Shown in pieces: positions 5,536 through 5,593 of a stretch of 5,593 nucleotides of DNA (position 1 is the stretch's first letter; each line of letters opens with the position of its first letter). Made by a program: the position numbers and the translations under genes. The stretch spans positions 1 to 5,593 of the forward strand of contig PWFE01000095.1 of the NCBI GenBank assembly GCA_003554115.1, read 5' to 3'. The notes beneath the pieces are model-generated. The model was not told the origin of the DNA. It was given only the letters and a program-made list of their open reading frames with translations, and searched no databases. This DNA is from Haloferacaceae archaeon (lineage in GTDB: Archaea; Halobacteriota; Halobacteria; Halobacteriales; Haloferacaceae).

Positions 5536-5556
5536 CTCCCACCAGAGAGATGATGT

Positions 5557-5593
5557 ATGACAGACGAGCCCGAAGAGACGTTTTATTCAGAAG
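5557..5593 (+). CDS. start of an acidic protein gene, cut by the right edge (possibly DUF2150)
   Basis: Only 12 codons are visible, MTDEPEETFYSE, with a further base at the window end. The ATG is supported by a TATA-like box about 26 bases upstream and by the acidic, typically haloarchaeal N-terminus. Two other ATGs lie at 5550 and 5553 in a different frame whose translation is arginine-rich and unlike a haloarchaeal protein. The N-terminal pattern, acidic residues then Phe-Tyr-Ser/Thr-Glu, resembles my recollection of haloarchaeal DUF2150 proteins. That family call is a guess from a dozen residues. Confidence 0.55.
   Translation, partial: MTDEPEETFYSE

Noticed and set aside
4745..5542. 265-residue open frame on the minus strand
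   Set aside because: It is antisense to the TatD-like gene and has no recognisable motif or promoter.
5550..5593. ATGs at 5550 and 5553 as the start of the right-edge gene
   Set aside because: Their frame gives an arginine-rich peptide unlike haloarchaeal proteins, whereas the ATG at 5557 gives an acidic N-terminus and fits the promoter spacing.

Overview
This window is chromosomal DNA from a halophilic archaeon (class Halobacteria). The proteins are rich in Asp and Glu and poor in Lys. The coding sequence is GC-rich while the short gaps are AT-rich. Most genes have a TATA-like box centred about 25-30 bases before the ATG and no Shine-Dalgarno sequence, which is the usual pattern of leaderless haloarchaeal transcripts. 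The gene content is mainly core haloarchaeal housekeeping. I cannot name the genus.

Layout, left to right. The minus strand carries a cis-prenyltransferase gene (uppS, cut by the left edge) and, upstream of it, a complete NADP-type isocitrate dehydrogenase gene (icd). A 234-base divergent gap follows. The plus strand then carries a small gene for a stand-alone HalOD1-type domain protein with a Pro/Thr/Gly tail, and a type II methionine aminopeptidase gene (map). A 66-residue four-cysteine zinc-ribbon gene lies on the minus strand, tail to tail with map. It is divergent from a plus-strand HIT-family nucleotide hydrolase/transferase gene, which is followed by a gene for a TatD-like TIM-barrel metal-dependent hydrolase (COG1099-like). 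The first 12 codons of another plus-strand gene reach the right edge.

The genes serve different processes: lipid carrier synthesis for protein glycosylation, the TCA cycle, N-terminal methionine removal, nucleotide metabolism and an unassigned hydrolase. I see no mobile element, CRISPR array, rRNA, tRNA or obvious foreign island. I do not see a convincing new multi-gene system. The more unusual signals are small. They are short exact direct repeats at three promoters (upstream of the zinc-ribbon, TatD-like and HalOD1 genes), a near-perfect palindrome between icd and uppS, and a lysine where TatD-type enzymes usually carry the metal-bridging glutamate. The zinc-ribbon, HIT and TatD-like starts are best set by their promoters, which makes all three proteins shorter than the longest open frame.
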